Positions 54,177 through 62,774 of a stretch of DNA of 64,000 nucleotides are shown piece by piece. The stretch is taken from contig NZ_VOSC01000012.1 in the NCBI RefSeq assembly GCF_007997385.1, forward strand, positions 496,001 through 560,000. The letters run 5' to 3'. The stretch is from Seonamhaeicola algicola (lineage in GTDB: Bacteria; Bacteroidota; Bacteroidia; Flavobacteriales; Flavobacteriaceae). The translations under genes were made by a program, and so were the position numbers. The notes beneath the pieces are model-generated. The model worked only from the letters and a program-made list of their open reading frames with translations. It searched no databases and was not told where the DNA came from. Each line of letters starts with the position of its first letter. The first letter of the stretch is position 1.

Positions 54177-54617
54177 CTAAAAAATATCTAACTTTTTTGC
54201 AAAACTGTGCCCCGTGCGTTTATATGTTGTTTTGGTGCCGTTAGCACAAAAATTATATATAGCGGTGGCTTTACTTTCTTTAACTGATATGAGTATAACA
54301 TCATTAACAGTGCATTTGTAATCTTTAGCAACACGTTTTTTTATGTGGTTTATGGTTGCGCGCCCCTTTTTTAATTGTGTTTGTATTTTTTTATCAAGTT
54401 TTGGCTCGTTAAAATCTGCTGGTAAATTACAAGTATTACTGTTTTTAGCAATAATGCTGGTTTGTGTGTTTTTTGGGGCTTCTAAATCAATGTATTCCCA
54501 AGTAAAATCGGCTTTAAGTAAAACACGACGGCCATCTTCAGTTTTAACAATATGGTTGTTTTGAGATAGGGCAGAATATGATATTAAAAATACAATAACA
54601 ATAAAAAAATGTTTCAT
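54177..54617 (-). CDS. Small exported protein, DUF3157-like
   Basis: The open frame begins at 54713, but the natural start is the ATG at 54617, which gives a signal peptide (FFIVIVFLISYSALSQ). About 127 residues follow: NNHIVKTEDGRRVLLKADFTWEYID at the start and a basic, helix-rich end. The EDGRRVLLKADFTWEY pattern resembles DUF3157, whose function is unknown. It lies between the ATP-grasp gene and the MocR gene. Confidence 0.65.
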   Translation of the reverse strand: MKHFFIVIVFLISYSALSQNNHIVKTEDGRRVLLKADFTWEYIDLEAPKNTQTSIIAKNSNTCNLPADFNEPKLDKKIQTQLKKGRATINHIKKRVAKDYKCTVNDVILISVKESKATAIYNFCANGTKTTYKRTGHSFAKKLDIF

Positions 54618-54682
54618 AATATAAATGCTTAGGTTAAATTCAAAAGTACAATTTATATAATAGTAACATTTAAATAATGTTG

Positions 54683-56176
54683 TTAATTTACCACATTGCA
54701 GTAGGAAAGCCACAGTTTTTCAGCCACCGTTTTAATTTCTTTTTCATTTAGGTGCCCAAAACCAAAACGGATGGCACAAGTATTTTTATCTTGGTATAAA
54801 ATGGTTTTTGGTAAAAATACATTTTGTTTTTGGCTAGCTTCAGCCAGTTTTATCAATGAAATTTTAGGTTTAAATTGCAACCAAATAGCTAAACCACCGT
54901 TTGGAATTTCCCATGATATCTTATTCTTGAAATAAGCATAAAGGTATTGGCACAACCAATCACGGCGCTGTTTGTATACAATTACGTTTTTTTTAGTGAG
55001 CCTGTAAATTTCACCTTCATCAATTAATTCGGCTAGCATTTGTTTTTGTATAATATCACCTTGTTCATCAAGTAGCTGTAAATAGTTTTTGGCTTCAGCA
55101 ATTAAATTTTCAGGTGCTACTACAAATCCTGTTTGAAAACTAGGAAATAATGACTGCCCTAATTTACCCAAGTAAATTACCATACCATTAACATCGGCAC
55201 TAGCCATAGGTAACATGGCAGAACCTTCAAACTGAAAATCATAATCAAAATCATCTTCAATAATAGCAAATTTGTAGGTTTTTGCTAAGTTTAAAAGCTC
55301 TAAACGCCTTTTAGCACTTAGGGTTTGTGTGGTTGGGTAGTGCCTATTGGCGCAAATATAAACGCACCTTATACTGTGTTTTATAAAATGCGTTTTAATG
55401 TATTCAATGTTTAAACCATCAGTATCAACAGGAATTGTTTTTATTATTGCACCGGCTTGCTGAAAAATCATATTTGCTGCATAATTACTTAAATTACCAA
55501 CTAAAACAATATCATTTGGTTTTATAAGAATTTGAGATACAATGTACAAACTCATTTCAGTACTTCGGGTACTCATAAAGTTGTTTGGTTTTATGTGAAA
55601 CCCTCGTGTGGCGTTTAAGTAATTGCAAATATGTGTTTCAAAAATTGAAGCTGAAGCATTGGCGTTATTCCATTTATTAACAACCAATTTACGTTTCATT
55701 ACGGCACTATACCATCGTGAAAATTGATGTACAGGATGTAACCGTAAATCGGGCTTGCCGTCATTAATTATAAATTTTGCATTGGTTTTTTCGGTAGTTG
55801 AAGCCAAATGTAATGATTGCTGAAACGGAAATCCGGTAGTTTTAGAGTATTCATAGGCATTATCAATATTACGTTGGGCAGCAGCCTTAATAGGCGTGTT
55901 GTTTTGTTTAGGCACTAATACAAACGTACCTTTGTTTGGTATAATTTCTACCCAACCTTGTGATGCCAACTCATCATAAACAGCCACGGCGGTATTGCGG
56001 TGTATTTTTAATAAATTACTAAAGGTACGTGTTCCGGGTAATACGGTGCCTTTTAATAAATACCCGCGCTGAATGGCATTTATAATTTGTTGTGCAATTT
56101 GAATGTAAACAGGGTTAGTGCTTGTTTTTTCAATTGTTATTAACTGTTCTAAAATATTTACAACCGGACTATTCAT
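54683..56176 (-). CDS. MocR/PdxR-like GntR regulator with aminotransferase domain, PLP lysine position Gln
   Basis: A 497-residue regulator. The GntR winged helix is at about 12-85 (GTVLPGTRTFSNLLKIHRNTAVAVYDEL). It is followed by an aminotransferase-type domain with RHYPTTQTLSAKRRLELL and IIEDDFDYDFQFEG. In other MocR proteins the PLP Schiff-base Lys lies in a segment like GTFSKSLFPS; here the segment is LGKLGQSLFPS, and the expected Lys is Gln341. The nearest Lys is three residues earlier. Either PLP binding is lost or shifted, or this is a different clade. It is divergent from a TonB-dependent receptor, with an inverted repeat between. Confidence 0.9.
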   Translation of the reverse strand: MNSPVVNILEQLITIEKTSTNPVYIQIAQQIINAIQRGYLLKGTVLPGTRTFSNLLKIHRNTAVAVYDELASQGWVEIIPNKGTFVLVPKQNNTPIKAAAQRNIDNAYEYSKTTGFPFQQSLHLASTTEKTNAKFIINDGKPDLRLHPVHQFSRWYSAVMKRKLVVNKWNNANASASIFETHICNYLNATRGFHIKPNNFMSTRSTEMSLYIVSQILIKPNDIVLVGNLSNYAANMIFQQAGAIIKTIPVDTDGLNIEYIKTHFIKHSIRCVYICANRHYPTTQTLSAKRRLELLNLAKTYKFAIIEDDFDYDFQFEGSAMLPMASADVNGMVIYLGKLGQSLFPSFQTGFVVAPENLIAEAKNYLQLLDEQGDIIQKQMLAELIDEGEIYRLTKKNVIVYKQRRDWLCQYLYAYFKNKISWEIPNGGLAIWLQFKPKISLIKLAEASQKQNVFLPKTILYQDKNTCAIRFGFGHLNEKEIKTVAEKLWLSYCNVVN

Positions 56177-56186
56177 TGTTTTAAAA

Positions 56187-56208
56187 CTGGACTATAATAA
56201 TCGTCCGG
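56187..56208. promoter_or_regulatory. Putative MocR operator between the regulator and the receptor
   Basis: CTGGAC (56187-56192) and GTCCGG (56203-56208) form an inverted repeat, five of six pairs matching, in the 78-base divergent gap. This is a typical position for a MocR/GntR site controlling both genes. The binding is inferred. Confidence 0.45.
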
Positions 56209-56254
56209 AAAGTTACGAATTTTGCACCGCTTTTTTAATTATCAATTTTAATAC

Positions 56255-58075
56255 ATGAAAACAACAGTAGTTTTTACAGCATTTTTAGCATTATTAACGG
56301 TAACTGGTTTTGCACAACAAACACCGCAAGATCAAAAACTTGATACCGTTTTAATTGCTTCAACCAGAATAGATTTACCTTTTAAAGAAAATTCTAGAAC
56401 CATAGAAGTTATTACAGCAACGCATATAAAAAACAGTGCCGCAACAACAGTAGCAGAATTATTACAGCAAGTAGCAGGGGTTGATATTCGCCGAAGAGGT
56501 ACCGCTGGTAGTCAAGCAGATTTATACATTCGCGGCGGTAGTTTTGATCAAACCTTGTTGTTAATAGACGGCATAAAAATGGACGATGCTCAAACAGGGC
56601 ACCACACCATGAATGCTGCATTACCCATAGAAGTTATTGAGCGTATTGAAATTATAAAAGGGCCAGCAGCCCGTGTATTTGGGCAAAATGCATTTACAGG
56701 AGCCATAAATATTGTAACTAAAAAACAGTTAAAAAACACGGTATCTGCAAATTTTGAAACGGGCTCTTTTGGGCAGTTAAATGGTTCGGTAACTGTGGGA
56801 TCATCATTAGAAAATTCATCGCATATTATACATGCTGGTAAATTAACTTCTGAAGGTTATAGAGTAAATTCAGATTATGAAAACGCTAACTACTTTTTAA
56901 AGAGTGTGTTCAATAAAAACGAACAACCTATTGAAATGATTGCTACGTTTTTTGATAGAAAGTTTGGTGCCGAAAATTTTTATACCACCAATCCTACTTT
57001 TAACGAATACGAAGAAACACAAAACAGTTTGTTAGGTTTTACAACAGCATTCAAATCAAACCGATTAAAAATTAAACCGCGTGTTTACTGGAAACGTAAT
57101 CAAGATATGTTTTTGTTAAGACGAAACGAGCCTAATTTTTATAGAAATCTTCATATAACTAACAAAATAGGGGCAGAGGTTAATACATCATACAACTCTA
57201 AAATAGGCGTTACAGGTTTTGGTGTTGATGTATCAAAAATTTACATAAGAAGTAACAACCTAGGAAACCGTAATAGGTTTATGGCTAATATGTTTTTAGA
57301 GCATCAGTTTAAAATATTCAATAATAAACTAGATATTACACCAGGTGTAGCTGTAACCTATTTTTCAGATTTTAAATTTCATGCCTTTCCTGGTTTAGAT
57401 GTTGGTTACAAACTAACCAATAATTTTAAACTTTATGCAAACACAGGTTATACGTACAGAATACCAACGTATACAGATTTGTATTATGCAGATCCTGCCA
57501 CCGTTGGAAATGAAAATTTAGAGCCAGAAGAGGCGTTATCAGCAGAGTTTGGTGGTAAATATTTTTCACCAAAATTAACCGCATCGTTCGCTCTTTTTTA
57601 CAGAGATGCCAGTAAATTAATAGACTATGTTAAGGTTTTAGAAGATGACCCTTTTACCGCAACAAACCTAAGAGATTTGTACACAAAAGGTTTTGAGCTT
57701 AATGCAGGTTACAACTTTACAATAGCAAATAAACCACAAAATATAGCTTTTGGTTATACGTTTATTGAAGATGAAGTTGGCACGTTAAATATACCGTTTT
57801 CAAGGTATTCAATAAACTCATTAAAACATCATTTTACAGGGCGTTTAAATGCAAAAGTATCAAACAACATTAACCTAAATATAGTATATAAACATGCCGA
57901 ACGTACCCAAGGCTTAAGCTATAATGTTTGGGATGCCTCGGCAATTATAAACCTAAACCAGTTAGAATTTACTGTAACTGCAGCTAATATTTTTGATGCA
58001 GATTATATAGAGTCTGGTGTAGTGCCAATGCCACCAAGCAATGTGTTATTTGGGTTGCGCTATAATTTTAACTAA
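56255..58075 (+). CDS. TonB-dependent outer-membrane receptor (606 residues)
   Basis: A classical receptor without CarboxypepD-regulatory or STN domain. The signal peptide ends VTGFAQ. A TonB-box-like LDTVLIASTRI precedes the plug, which has VAELLQQVAGVDIRRRGT, SQADLYIRGGSFDQTLLLIDG and FTGAINIVTKKQ; the barrel ends FGLRYNFN, with terminal Asn rather than Phe. The size (606) is like BtuB-type vitamin or cofactor receptors, smaller than SusC. The MocR regulator beside it, divergent with an inverted repeat between, suggests a vitamin-like or amine ligand; this is speculative. Confidence 0.92.
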   Translation: MKTTVVFTAFLALLTVTGFAQQTPQDQKLDTVLIASTRIDLPFKENSRTIEVITATHIKNSAATTVAELLQQVAGVDIRRRGTAGSQADLYIRGGSFDQTLLLIDGIKMDDAQTGHHTMNAALPIEVIERIEIIKGPAARVFGQNAFTGAINIVTKKQLKNTVSANFETGSFGQLNGSVTVGSSLENSSHIIHAGKLTSEGYRVNSDYENANYFLKSVFNKNEQPIEMIATFFDRKFGAENFYTTNPTFNEYEETQNSLLGFTTAFKSNRLKIKPRVYWKRNQDMFLLRRNEPNFYRNLHITNKIGAEVNTSYNSKIGVTGFGVDVSKIYIRSNNLGNRNRFMANMFLEHQFKIFNNKLDITPGVAVTYFSDFKFHAFPGLDVGYKLTNNFKLYANTGYTYRIPTYTDLYYADPATVGNENLEPEEALSAEFGGKYFSPKLTASFALFYRDASKLIDYVKVLEDDPFTATNLRDLYTKGFELNAGYNFTIANKPQNIAFGYTFIEDEVGTLNIPFSRYSINSLKHHFTGRLNAKVSNNINLNIVYKHAERTQGLSYNVWDASAIINLNQLEFTVTAANIFDADYIESGVVPMPPSNVLFGLRYNFN

Positions 58076-58105
58076 AACCAAAACAACAAATATATTTGTT
58101 AACCG

Positions 58106-58137
58106 AAGCTGCTTTTTTAAGCAGCTTTAGTTTTTTT
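58106..58137 (+). terminator. Terminator of the 606-residue receptor gene
   Basis: AAGCTGCTT (58106-58114) pairs with AAGCAGCTT (58119-58127) around TTTT, and a T-run follows at 58131-58137. It begins 31 bases after the stop. Confidence 0.85.
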
Positions 58138-58214
58138 AACCCAATATTAATGTAACTAGTACGTTAAAATACAGGCAAAACAAAAAATAGTAATGTAGTT
58201 ACTTAACGTTTACT

Positions 58215-58222
58215 TAACTTTG
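58215..58222 (+). promoter_or_regulatory. -7 element of the JmjC-like cupin gene
   Basis: TAACTTTG matches TAnnTTTG exactly, 19 bases before the TTG start at 58242. A good -33 element is not evident. Confidence 0.5.
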
Positions 58223-58241
58223 CCAATTAATTTTAAGTAAA

Positions 58242-59108
58242 TTGAAATTGAACCTACAAGAAGTTCCAAGAGTAAAAACCATAACCAAACAAGAGTTTTT
58301 AAAAAACTACTTTAAGCCACAAAAACCAGTGGTTATTGAGCGTTTTATTGATGATTGGCCTGCATACAAAAAATGGAATTTAAATTATATTAAAGCCATT
58401 GCTGGCAATACTATGGTGCCGCTTTATGATGACAGACCGGTTGATTATAAAGAAGGTTTTAATGAGCCACATGCTAAAATGAAAATGGCCGATTATGTAG
58501 ATTTACTAAAAACCGAGCCCACAAAATATCGTATTTTTTTGTGGAATATTTTAAAAGAAATTCCGCAGTTACAAAAAGATTTTAAGTTTCCAGATTTTGG
58601 GCTAAAACTCATGAAAGGTATTCCAATGCTGTTTTTTGGTGGTACCAATTCGCATACATTCATGCATTATGATATAGATTTGGCAAACATTTTTCATTTT
58701 CATTTTGAAGGAAAAAAACAGTGTATTTTATTTAACCAACAGCAAAATAAGTTTCTGTATAAAATACCACACGCGCTAATAACCCGCGAAGATATAGATT
58801 TTAGTAATCCCGATTTTGAAAAATGGCCCGCATTAAAACATGCACAAGGCTATAAAACCGAACTAAAACATGGCGAAATTTTATATATGCCAGAAGGTTA
58901 TTGGCATTACATGAAATATATAACACCAGGCTTTTCAATGAGTTTGCGTGCCATAGCCCGTAACCCTAAAAACTTTAGTAAAGCACTTTACAACATACTT
59001 ATAATGCGCCATTTTGATAACGCTATGCGAAAAATAAAAGGCCAAAAATGGATAGATTGGAAAAACCAAAAAGCCATTACACGTACACATAAACATTTAA
59101 ATATTTAA
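58242..59108 (+). CDS. Cupin-like/JmjC-type Fe(II) dioxygenase-like protein
   Basis: A 288-residue cytoplasmic protein with the JmjC-like cupin pattern (FIH type): PVVIERFIDDWPAYKKWN, then TFMHYDIDLANIFHFHFEGKKQCILF and LYMPEGYWHYM. His142, Asp144 and His222 form the presumed HxD…H iron triad, so oxygenase chemistry with 2-oxoglutarate is likely. Targets in this family range from proteins to rRNA and small molecules, and cannot be told. The start is a TTG (58242), with another TTG at 58248; no ATG lies near. A -7 box is 20 bases upstream. Confidence 0.85.
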   Translation: MKLNLQEVPRVKTITKQEFLKNYFKPQKPVVIERFIDDWPAYKKWNLNYIKAIAGNTMVPLYDDRPVDYKEGFNEPHAKMKMADYVDLLKTEPTKYRIFLWNILKEIPQLQKDFKFPDFGLKLMKGIPMLFFGGTNSHTFMHYDIDLANIFHFHFEGKKQCILFNQQQNKFLYKIPHALITREDIDFSNPDFEKWPALKHAQGYKTELKHGEILYMPEGYWHYMKYITPGFSMSLRAIARNPKNFSKALYNILIMRHFDNAMRKIKGQKWIDWKNQKAITRTHKHLNI

Positions 59109-59110
59109 GG

Positions 59111-59139
59111 TTTGGTTTACAAAAGTTGTAGTATATTTG
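59111..59139 (+). promoter_or_regulatory. Promoter of the small outer-membrane protein gene
   Basis: TTTG at 59111-59114, a 17-base spacer and TATATTTG at 59132-59139 match the Bacteroidetes promoter pattern. It ends 27 bases before the ATG at 59166. Confidence 0.6.
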
Positions 59140-59165
59140 CTGCTTAAAATTAATTATCCCAAATA

Positions 59166-59660
59166 ATGAAAAAGAACATAGTTTTAGTAGTAGCTTTATT
59201 AAGCGTTGTATTTGTTAATGCACAGGCTTTTATTGGTAACACAGACAATAAATTTCAAGTAGGCGCTAATTTTCAAGACAACGGTACAGGTATTAATGTA
59301 ACCTATGATTATGGTATAGGTGAAAACATATCAATAGGTTTAGCGTCAACATACCTTTTAAGTGTTGAAGAAGCCATTGATGCCGATTTTGGTGATAGAA
59401 TTGATGTAAGAGCGCGTTTTAGTGCCAACTTAGGAAACGTTATTAATGTAGATGAAAATTTTGATGTGTATCCAGGTTTAAGTCTTGGCTTAAAAAACTT
59501 TGGTGGGCATTTAGGTTTACGTTATTTCTTTTCTAGTGGTTTTGGTATTTATTCTGAGCTTAATGCACCATTTGCAAAGTATAATAGTGATACTTTAACA
59601 CCTGCCGAAAAACTTCACAACCAATTTACTGTGAGTTTTGGTGCAAGTTTCAATATTTAA
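59166..59660 (+). CDS. Small outer-membrane beta-barrel-like protein, function unknown
   Basis: A 164-residue exported protein with signal peptide to about 20 (LSVVFVNAQ). The rest alternates short polar and aromatic strands typical of a small barrel (NKFQVGANFQDNGTGINVTYDYG, SLGLKNFGGHLGLRYFFSSGFGIY, QFTVSFGASFNI). It may be of the DUF6646 type known in Flavobacteria, but the name is from memory. It has its own promoter and terminator. Confidence 0.65.
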   Translation: MKKNIVLVVALLSVVFVNAQAFIGNTDNKFQVGANFQDNGTGINVTYDYGIGENISIGLASTYLLSVEEAIDADFGDRIDVRARFSANLGNVINVDENFDVYPGLSLGLKNFGGHLGLRYFFSSGFGIYSELNAPFAKYNSDTLTPAEKLHNQFTVSFGASFNI

Positions 59661-59681
59661 AATAAAGTAAAAACAATAATT

Positions 59682-59712
59682 AAAAAGATAGCTTCAAAAG
59701 CTATCTTTTTTT
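59682..59712 (+). terminator. Terminator of the small outer-membrane protein gene
   Basis: AAAAAGATAGCTT pairs with AGCTATCTTTTT around CAAA-type loop bases and ends in a T-run. Confidence 0.9.
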
Positions 59713-59820
59713 GTTTAATATAGTTTGTGTTGTTACAACACGCAAGTTTACAGCGTAGCTTTAAGCAATAAAAAAGCGTAGTTAACGTAAGCCAGCAATG
59801 ATATGTATTTCAAAAAAAAA

Positions 59821-60297
59821 TTAATGCACCAGTTCATTAGCTTTTTCGTACACCAAATGCGGTTCCCAGCCGCGGTATAGCAAAAAATCAATAAGTTTTT
59901 TTCGCTTTTTCATAATATTAGTTTCGGTAATACTATCCGCTTTTTTTTCGGCTAAAGTATTAAAAACTTCGTTGTAATCCGTTTCTGTAATTTCGGCAAG
60001 TGCACGGTTTATATTAACTTTGCTAATGTCCTTTAATTTAAGTTCTTGAGTTAAACGGCGCCGCCCCCATTTCTTAATTCTAAACTTACCGCTAACAAAT
60101 GTTTTGGCAAAACGTTCCTCATTAAGGTAGTTATGCTCTAATAGGTGTACAATAATAACATCTATAGCTTCGGGTATCATGTGCATACCTTGTAGCTTTT
60201 GCCTAACCTCTTTATGGCAGCGTTCTTGGTACGCGCAATAGTGCTCTAGTTTTTTTGTAGCCTCTTGTACCGTATATGTATTTTTTTGTTGCCGCAT
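59821..60297 (-). CDS. recX: RecX-family regulator of RecA
   Basis: A 158-residue cytoplasmic protein with the tandem helical RecX repeats: EHYCAYQERCHKEVRQKLQGM, YLNEERFAKTFVSGKFRIKKWGRRRLTQEL, and IDFLLYRGWEPHLVYEKANEL. RecX binds RecA filaments and inhibits or adjusts them. The open frame extends to 60399, but that stretch is hydrophobic and overlaps the gene on the other strand; the ATG at 60297 (MRQQKNTY) is right. Confidence 0.92.
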   Translation of the reverse strand: MRQQKNTYTVQEATKKLEHYCAYQERCHKEVRQKLQGMHMIPEAIDVIIVHLLEHNYLNEERFAKTFVSGKFRIKKWGRRRLTQELKLKDISKVNINRALAEITETDYNEVFNTLAEKKADSITETNIMKKRKKLIDFLLYRGWEPHLVYEKANELVH

Positions 60298-60379
60298 AAG
60301 CACCAAAAATATAAAAGCATTAGCAGTTTTAAAAGTATAAACATAAAACCCTAACAACAACAAACAACTAATTAACACC

Positions 60380-62743
60380 ATGAAACAACTAACCACCATT
60401 ATAACCTTGCTTTTGGCTTTAAATTTTAGTTTTGGGCAAGAAGTTTTTATTAGCCAATATATTGAAACTTCTTCTGGATCAACTCCAAAAGGATTAGAAA
60501 TATTTAATGCATCGGGTGTTGATATTACTTTTTCTGCTGCAAATAATTTACAGGTTTATCTAGGAAGAAATGGAGCCACATGTACACCTTTGCCTGGAAC
60601 CAATATAACAACAGGAACCTTAAGAGCTAATGAAGTTTGGATTATAGGAACCTCTGATTTAACAGCTTATGCAATTACAAATGGAGTTAATTTATCAGGA
60701 GTGACAGATTATGGTTTTGATTTTAATGGTGATGATGCATTACAATTATATTTAGGAGGAGTTTTACAAGATACTTTTGGAACATGTGGAATAGATCCAG
60801 GTGCATCTTGGTCTGGTAGTGGAGTTAGTACAGAAAATGATAATTTGCAAGTTAAATATGGTGTTTGTTCAGGTGATTTAATAGGGTGGTCAGACCCAAG
60901 TATTCGTTTTGATGCAATTGCTGTCGGAACAAATATGATTGGTTTTGGTGATGCCCCAATAGGATGTTGTACCTCGTCTACAACTTGGAATGCAGGTTGG
61001 AGTAACGGGACACCAGATTTATCAACCGAAGTTATTATTGCTTCAAATTATGATACAGCTCTTTATGGTAGTTTTAGTGCGTGTTCAATTACAGTTAGTT
61101 CTGGTGATTTAAATATTGATGATGGTGATTATGTTGAGGTACAAAATGATGTAATTGTAGATGCTAGTGCATCTATAGTTGTGCAACCATATGGTGCGTT
61201 TATTCAAAATAATGATACTGGTATTGTTACAAATAATGGCATTATGCAAGTTGATAAATTAACGGCTGAAATAGACAATTGGTATGAGTATACGTATTGG
61301 AGTTCGCCAGTTACAAATGTTACAGTTGGTACAGCGTTAAGTTATGCCGATAGTGATAGAATATTTACATACAATGGTGCACTTTTTAACGATTTATTAG
61401 CTGAAACAAACAATAGTAATGTATTTGTTACAGGGCAGGATGGTATTGATGATGAAGGTGATGATTGGCAATGGGTAAGTGGCACTAATATTATGATACC
61501 AGGTGTTGGTTACGCTGCAACACACTCTGAAGCAGCTATGTTACCTTTTCCGGGTGTAAACTATAGGTACTCGTTTAATGGTACTTTTAATAACGGTGTA
61601 GTAACAGTACCTGTTGATAGAAATGACACTAGTAATTTAGATTCTAACTGGAATTTTATTGGAAACCCGTATCCTTCAGCAATAAGTGTTAACGAGTTTA
61701 TGGCACAAAATTTATATCCGGCTGGTCCATTAGACGGAGCTGTTTATTTCTGGTCTCAAAACACAGATTATAATGGAACAGAAAATGGAAATAGTGCCTT
61801 AAATTTCTCAATATCAGATTATGCTGTTGAAAATGGCTCTGGTGGAACAACAGGAGGTGATGGTACAACAACAACAGGTTTTATACCATCTGGTCAGGGT
61901 TTCTTTGTGTCTTTCTCTGATAGTGCACCTTCAAATTCTGGTAATGTTGTATTCAATAACGCCATGAGGCGTTTAAGTTTTTCGCCAGATAACAGTGCGT
62001 TTTTTAAAAATGGTAATGCAAAAAATAAAACTGTTTCAGTAGACAATAAGTTTTGGATTAACTTAACATCAGATAACGGTGTGTTTAATCAAATTTTAGT
62101 TGCTTACGTTTCAGGAGCAACTAATAATGACGATGGTGCTTTTTATGATGCTAAAAAAATTATTGCCCCAAATACATATGCTGCATTATATTCACAAATA
62201 GAAAATTCAAACAAAACATTTGTTATTCAAGGTAAGGCACCAAACAGTTTAAATGAACAGGAGCAAATAGCTTTAGGTTTTAAAACTAGTATTGATGTTG
62301 CAACGCTTTATACCTTGTCTTTAGCAAAAATACAGGGCGATTTTTTAACCAATAACCCTGTGTATTTAAAAGATAATTTATTAGGGAAAACGCATAATTT
62401 ATCGGAGTCTGATTATACATTTACTTCAGAAACGGGTACGTTTAATGAGCGTTTTCAAATAGTATTTAGCAATGCTGCATTGCGTACAAATACAGCACTT
62501 GCCAATAATAATAGTTTAAAAATTACGGCCTTACAAGATGATTTTGTACAGTTTAGCACTAGCAATAATATAACAATTAAAACCGTAAAAATTTACGATG
62601 TTTTAGGTAGAACCTTGTATAACTTTAACGGTAATAGCAGCACAGAAACGTACAATGTATCAAAATTACAAAATAGCGTATTTGTGGCTAAAGTAACCTT
62701 ATCAAATGGTGTTGAAATTAGCCGTAAAGCTGTAAAGAGGTAG
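60380..62743 (+). CDS. Type IX secretion cargo protein with lamin-tail-like domain and sorting domain
   Basis: A 787-residue secreted protein. The signal peptide ends LNFSFGQ. The N-terminal domain (about 20-165) is like a lamin-tail domain: VFISQYIETSSGSTPKGLEIFNASGVDI, EVWIIGTSDLTAYA, FDFNGDDALQLYLGG. The middle is repetitive beta-rich sequence with a cysteine pair (CCTSSTTW). The last 80 residues are a type A T9SS sorting domain, containing IKTVKIYDVLGRTLYNF and YNVSKLQNSVFVAKVTLSNG, ending KAVKR. It should be exported by T9SS and attached at or released from the surface. It is divergent from recX. Confidence 0.88.
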   Translation: MKQLTTIITLLLALNFSFGQEVFISQYIETSSGSTPKGLEIFNASGVDITFSAANNLQVYLGRNGATCTPLPGTNITTGTLRANEVWIIGTSDLTAYAITNGVNLSGVTDYGFDFNGDDALQLYLGGVLQDTFGTCGIDPGASWSGSGVSTENDNLQVKYGVCSGDLIGWSDPSIRFDAIAVGTNMIGFGDAPIGCCTSSTTWNAGWSNGTPDLSTEVIIASNYDTALYGSFSACSITVSSGDLNIDDGDYVEVQNDVIVDASASIVVQPYGAFIQNNDTGIVTNNGIMQVDKLTAEIDNWYEYTYWSSPVTNVTVGTALSYADSDRIFTYNGALFNDLLAETNNSNVFVTGQDGIDDEGDDWQWVSGTNIMIPGVGYAATHSEAAMLPFPGVNYRYSFNGTFNNGVVTVPVDRNDTSNLDSNWNFIGNPYPSAISVNEFMAQNLYPAGPLDGAVYFWSQNTDYNGTENGNSALNFSISDYAVENGSGGTTGGDGTTTTGFIPSGQGFFVSFSDSAPSNSGNVVFNNAMRRLSFSPDNSAFFKNGNAKNKTVSVDNKFWINLTSDNGVFNQILVAYVSGATNNDDGAFYDAKKIIAPNTYAALYSQIENSNKTFVIQGKAPNSLNEQEQIALGFKTSIDVATLYTLSLAKIQGDFLTNNPVYLKDNLLGKTHNLSESDYTFTSETGTFNERFQIVFSNAALRTNTALANNNSLKITALQDDFVQFSTSNNITIKTVKIYDVLGRTLYNFNGNSSTETYNVSKLQNSVFVAKVTLSNGVEISRKAVKR

Positions 62744-62774
62744 CATTAATAAGTTAAATTTAAGTGCGTTTTTA

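Noticed and set aside
59821-60399. Long version of RecX from 60399
   Set aside because: The extra N-terminus is hydrophobic and overlaps the start of the divergent T9SS cargo gene; the ATG at 60297 fits RecX.
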